DNA of 64,000 bases. It comes from Casuarina equisetifolia. Lineage: Eukaryota > Streptophyta > Magnoliopsida > Fagales > Casuarinaceae. Below are positions 60,648-64,000 of the stretch, in pieces (position 1 is the stretch's first letter; each line of letters begins with the position of its first letter). The position numbers and the translations under genes were made by a program. The notes below the pieces were generated by a model. That model made no database searches, was not told where the DNA came from, and saw only the letters and a program-made list of their open reading frames with translations. The stretch lies in NCBI GenBank assembly GCA_028551475.1, contig CM052356.1, positions 6,644,001 through 6,708,000 of the forward strand. The letters are read 5' to 3'.

Positions 60648-61245
60648 ATAGAGAGAGAAACATCATTCCAATATATATTCGTATATATTACAGAGCGGTG
60701 CACTCAAACAAATGAATCTTAAATCGTGCGTGAGAGTGGTGATGAAGACAAAATTGATACCCCAGTAACAGCAGAATCACCTTGACCATCAACTAGCGGG
60801 TTGCATCTCAAACAAGTTTACTGCTCTAGACAATCGAGGTTTTAACTAAACCCTAAGTCCACCATTCTGTTACTCTACAAAGAAAATAACATGTTCTTAG
60901 CTCAATAACGATCTGAGCACAGTAGCGAAGCTGAAAGAAAGAAGACAAAAAGTAAGGTTCAATCTTTTAAGTTGATTTCGCCGCACTACGGTCTCAGAGC
61001 AAAAAATCAGAAATCCAAATTTTTTTTCTCCCATCTTTTACAAGCAAACGCACATGGAATGACCAACCGGTGAAAACTCAATTGAAAAGTAGACCAAAGA
61101 CACCGAATAAATCATTCGGATAACGAACATAAATCAACTCTTGTAAAACCATAAGCATAAATCCAAGATCAAATTTTCATATCAAAGCTTGGAGCCTGTA
61201 ATCAGTGCTCACAAGCCGTTCCATGAGATTGAGGACAGTGCTTAC
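60372..61245 (-). other. Leader intron of SURF6
   Basis: Donor CGTCTTG|GTAAGC (exon end 61246) and acceptor CCGTGCAG directly before the ATG. It contains an (AT)n run at 60609-60640 absent from the importin copy and an AAACCCTA telo-box-like motif near 60847-60854. Confidence 0.7.
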
Positions 61246-61321
61246 CAAGACGGAGAGTCGAGCGAGGGTTTAATCCGATTGACGAAGAAAGAAGGGAGCG
61301 GCTACTCTGAAAACCTAGGCA
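60397..61321 (-). repeat. Duplicated 5' segment, copy 2 (SURF6)
   Basis: This is the partner of 55616-56549. Similarity stops within 30 bp of the SURF6 acceptor site on one side and about 75 bp upstream of the untranslated exon's donor on the other, so it includes the donor, part of the first exon and nearly all of the intron. Confidence 0.9.
60609..60640. repeat. (AT)n microsatellite in the SURF6 leader intron
   Basis: This is a pure AT dinucleotide run inside the duplicated segment; the importin copy has GA-type simple sequence at the matching place. Confidence 0.85.
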
Positions 61322-61329
61322 GGTCAAAA

Positions 61330-62350
61330 GGCTCAATTCAACCGCTGCAATTGAAAGGGTAGAAAGTGACTTAGGCAGGCAAATAGAGCATGATGCTCGG
61401 TTCCACGAGTCGCGTCCTTTTTTTTTGTCTTCAATTGGCAAGAATTTAATTATAGTGTCTGCAAAAATTCTGGGAGTCATAAGCGAACAGGAGGGCTTCA
61501 ATCACTTCAATAGCCTCAGGTCTATCTCACTGATAAGGAGCATAATGAATGTCAGTGAGAAGAATATTATTATTTATTGTTAAGATATATACTTCATTTC
61601 ATTAAGAACAGCCACTAAAAAGAAAAATGACGCTTTAAACGGAAAAAAAAAATCCTGTTTTATGACCATACTCAACCAGATGATTATTCGTTGTAATTAT
61701 AGCTTGTTATCATTAGATTCTGTCACTCTTTGACAAGGCTTGCTCGGCTTCTTAGCCTGTCAACAATCAACAATCATAACTAACGAGTGAATAATACCCA
61801 TTGGTATCGTTGTCATTTATTTTATCTATCATCTGACTCTCAATTTTTGGCATAAAATTTCTATAAAAAATTATTCCATTTTGTTTTTTGTTTTATTAAT
61901 ACATTCTATAAATAATCCTATCTCCGCAGTGTACTTGTAATTTCTCTAGTCACTTCCACATCGTTGTATCCAGGAGCCTCTTAAAGCGCAAAGCCAGGTG
62001 TGGGTCGGACTCCGACCATTGGGGTTCACCATCTCGGTACCAATTGGCCAAGCAGCCGAGTTAAGCTCAGTTGTTCTCCCTTTAAGAACAAGGTTGAGCC
62101 CTCTTGGGTCAGGTTCTAGCTCTGGGCCTCTGGGCAGTGCCTCCACTCTACGGTAGGATTTGAGCTGTTTCCAATCTTAACATAAGCTAAACTATAGCTT
62201 GTCACAACATGATTTTCTTGGAAGTAATCCAAAATAACATGGTATCATCATAACCACGAAATATAACACAATACCTCTATACATGGACGTGCGCAGAATT
62301 TCTGGACAAGAGAGAAAAGAAAATGTCAATTAGAACCGAGCTGTCAAGCA
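61330..62350. other. Region between the SURF6 promoter and the ARMC7-like 3' end
   Basis: The SURF6 promoter lies on the left and the ARM-repeat gene's 3' UTR on the right. A GC-richer block at about 61960-62160 looks foreign to its surroundings but has no identifiable coding or RNA content. Confidence 0.4.
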
Positions 62351-62355
62351 GGCCC

Positions 62356-62535
62356 TCAAGGGTTACTTGTTCCGACATGTTTGTCCAAAAATGCCTTCGC
62401 CAGGTTGCTAAAGCTCACACTGACTGCTTCAGCCGCAGCATACCTTCTGATGACATCAATCACTTCCGGCTTCAAAATATCTCTCTTGGTAGAGGCGTTA
62501 CAGAGATAATAAAGAGCACCAAGTGCATAATTCAC
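62356..62535 (-). CDS. ARMC7: Last exon of an ARMC7-like armadillo-repeat protein (partial)
   Basis: The minus strand has an acceptor TTTTTAG at 62537-62536 followed by 59 codons and a TGA (62356-62358). It encodes VNYALGALYYLCNASTKRDI, then LKPEVIDVIRRYAAAEAVSV, then SFSNLAKAFLDKHVGTSNP. The NYALGALYYLCN helix pair is an armadillo repeat, and the composition matches the C-terminus of plant ARMC7-like proteins, small single-domain ARM proteins linked in animals to spliceosome-associated complexes. Upstream exons must lie to the right, beyond 64000, because the adjacent intron is filled by satellite DNA to the window edge. The ARM-repeat call is good; the ARMC7 assignment is from memory of the family and less certain. 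Confidence 0.7.
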   Translation of the reverse strand: MNYALGALYYLCNASTKRDILKPEVIDVIRRYAAAEAVSVSFSNLAKAFLDKHVGTSNP

Positions 62536-62569
62536 CTAAAAACCAAAGTGAACATTCCATATGAGAATA

Positions 62570-64000
62570 TGCAAACCATAACACAGAATGTGTATGCTTT
62601 TCGTAGATCAATTCCAAGACAAATCTTGATAATGCATTTCAAACTCATGATGATACTTCTCCACATGCAAGAAGTTATGTCCTGCATGTTCCTTAAAAAG
62701 AGGGGTGGGGTGCAAACCCAACATCATCAAAGGCTTGCTATATCAAGAATGCATGACAAAATCCTATGAAGCCGATTTGTAGGTTGATTCAATGATTGCA
62801 TGCCTTTGTACATACCATCCATATGTTGATTCCATAATATGTCTTGATAACGCATTCCAAAATCATAATCATGATGATTCTTCTTCACATGTAAGAATGT
62901 ATGTACTACCTATTCCATAGAAACAAGGACGGTGCAATAACCTGACACCATTAAAGGCTTGCTATATCGAGAATGAAATGAAAAAAATCCTACAAAGACA
63001 ATTCAATGGTTGATTGTTAATTATTGCTTGTCTTTGTACATACCTTTCATACAATGATTCTAGAATGTGTCTCAATAATGCATTACAAAATCTTAGTCAT
63101 GATGATTCTTCTCCACACGTAAGAAGATATGTACTATCAATTCCATAACAATAAGGATGGTGTGGTACCCCAACATCATTAAAGGCTTGCTATATCAAGA
63201 ATGCATGACAAAATCCTTTGAAGACAATTTGTAGGTTGATTGTCAATGATTGCATGTCTTTGTATGTCCCTTCCTAACATTGATTCCATAATACATCTTG
63301 ATAATGCATACCAAAATCAAAATTATGATGATTCTTCTCCACATGTAAGAAGGTATGTATTGTTTGTTCCATAGAAACATGGATGGTGCAATAACTAGAA
63401 ACCATTGAAGGCTTGCTATATTAGGAATGAAATGACAAAATCTTATGGAGATGATTCATTGGTTGATCGTCAATTATTGCACGCTTTTATATGGACCTTC
63501 CATACATTGATTCCAAAATACATCTTAATAATGCATTTCAAAATTTTAATCATGATAGTTCTTCTCCACATGTAAGAAAATATGTACTATCTGTTCCATA
63601 AGAATAGGGCTGGTGTGGTAACCCAACACCATTAAAGGCTTGCTATATTAAGAATGCATGACAAAATCCTATGAAGAAGATTTGTAGGTTGATTGTCAAT
63701 GATTGCATGCCTTTGTATGTACCTTCCATACATCGATTCCATAATACATCTTTATAATACATTCCATAGAAATAGGGATGGTGCGGTAACCCAACACCAT
63801 TAAAGGCTTGCTATATCAAGAATGGAATGACAAAATCCTATGAAGACAATTTATTGGTTGATCATCAATTATTGCATGCCTTCGTATTTACCTTCCATAC
63901 ATTGATTCCAGAATACATATTAATAAAGCATTCCAAAATCTTAATCATGATGATTCTTCTGCACAAAAAACAAAAGCAACAACTTGCCACAACTTCCCAA
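62570..64000. repeat. Satellite array, about 226-bp monomer, alternating A/B types
   Basis: The anchor AGGCTTGCTATAT recurs at 62731, 62955, 63183, 63409, 63636 and 63804 (steps 224, 228, 226, 227, then 168). Copies alternate: after the anchor, odd ones read AATGCATGACAAAATCC then GATTTGTAGGTTGATT; even ones read AATGAAATGA or AATGGAATGA then a TGGTTGAT type end. The higher-order unit is thus about 452 bp. The last step is short because about 60 bp is missing. The array runs off the right edge and has no gene. Confidence 0.9.

Noticed and set aside
61946..62160. GC-richer block with box-A-like and box-B-like strings suggesting a tRNA or SINE
   Set aside because: The boxes would be in the wrong order for a tRNA-type promoter and no cloverleaf can be drawn.
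62323..62769. A 148-codon plus-strand ORF
   Set aside because: It is the antisense of the ARM-repeat exon plus the first satellite monomer; the minus strand has a splice acceptor, a family match and a stop.
62570..64000. CRISPR-like regular repeats
   Set aside because: The units are long (about 226 bp), contiguous and without spacers, in a plant genome; this is a satellite.

Overview
This window is nuclear DNA of a flowering plant. It holds spliced genes with GT-AG introns, plant-specific families (NIN-like protein, SWEET, PSY-type peptide, CMU/KLCR, beta-amylase), AT-rich intergenic DNA, Ty1/copia relics and a satellite array. I could not assign a species. The first exons of the beta-amylase and KLCR genes are clearly GC-richer than the rest.

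Layout, left to right. 1-5716 (minus): 3'-truncated gene with four tandem ZGRF1/Mte1-type (DUF2439) modules built from duplicated exons. 11667-16190 (plus): NLP6/7-type nitrate-response transcription factor. 17211-19259 (minus): clade II SWEET4-like sugar transporter whose tiny second exon looks damaged. 23085-32620: nested transposon block, in which a minus-strand copia relic is split by a plus-strand copy of the same family (with LTRs and a primer-binding site) and by a 1.45-kb solo-LTR-like insertion flanked by TATAC. 33240-36490 (minus): CMU/KINESIN LIGHT CHAIN-RELATED protein. 39097-39865 (minus): a three-exon, 83-codon precursor of a PSY-type sulfated peptide. 45945-46890: decayed partial copy of a beta-amylase gene, beside the intact gene at 47449-50924 (minus), which has lost one of its two catalytic glutamates. 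52601-55327 (minus): importin beta-1. 59316-60371 (minus): SURF6/Rrp14 ribosome-biogenesis factor. 62356-62535 (minus): last exon of an ARMC7-like ARM-repeat protein, with a satellite of about 226 bp in the intron beside it.

The genes do not form a pathway; they are ordinary neighbours on a plant chromosome. The most notable signals are structural: the exon-level amplification of the ZGRF1 module, a duplicated segment of about 0.93 kb that gives the importin beta-1 and SURF6 genes homologous 5' exons and leader introns, the predicted inactive beta-amylase with a pseudogene fragment next to it, the nested copia elements, and the A/B alternating satellite. All exon boundaries come from reading splice sites and checking reading phase by hand; no alignment or database search was run.
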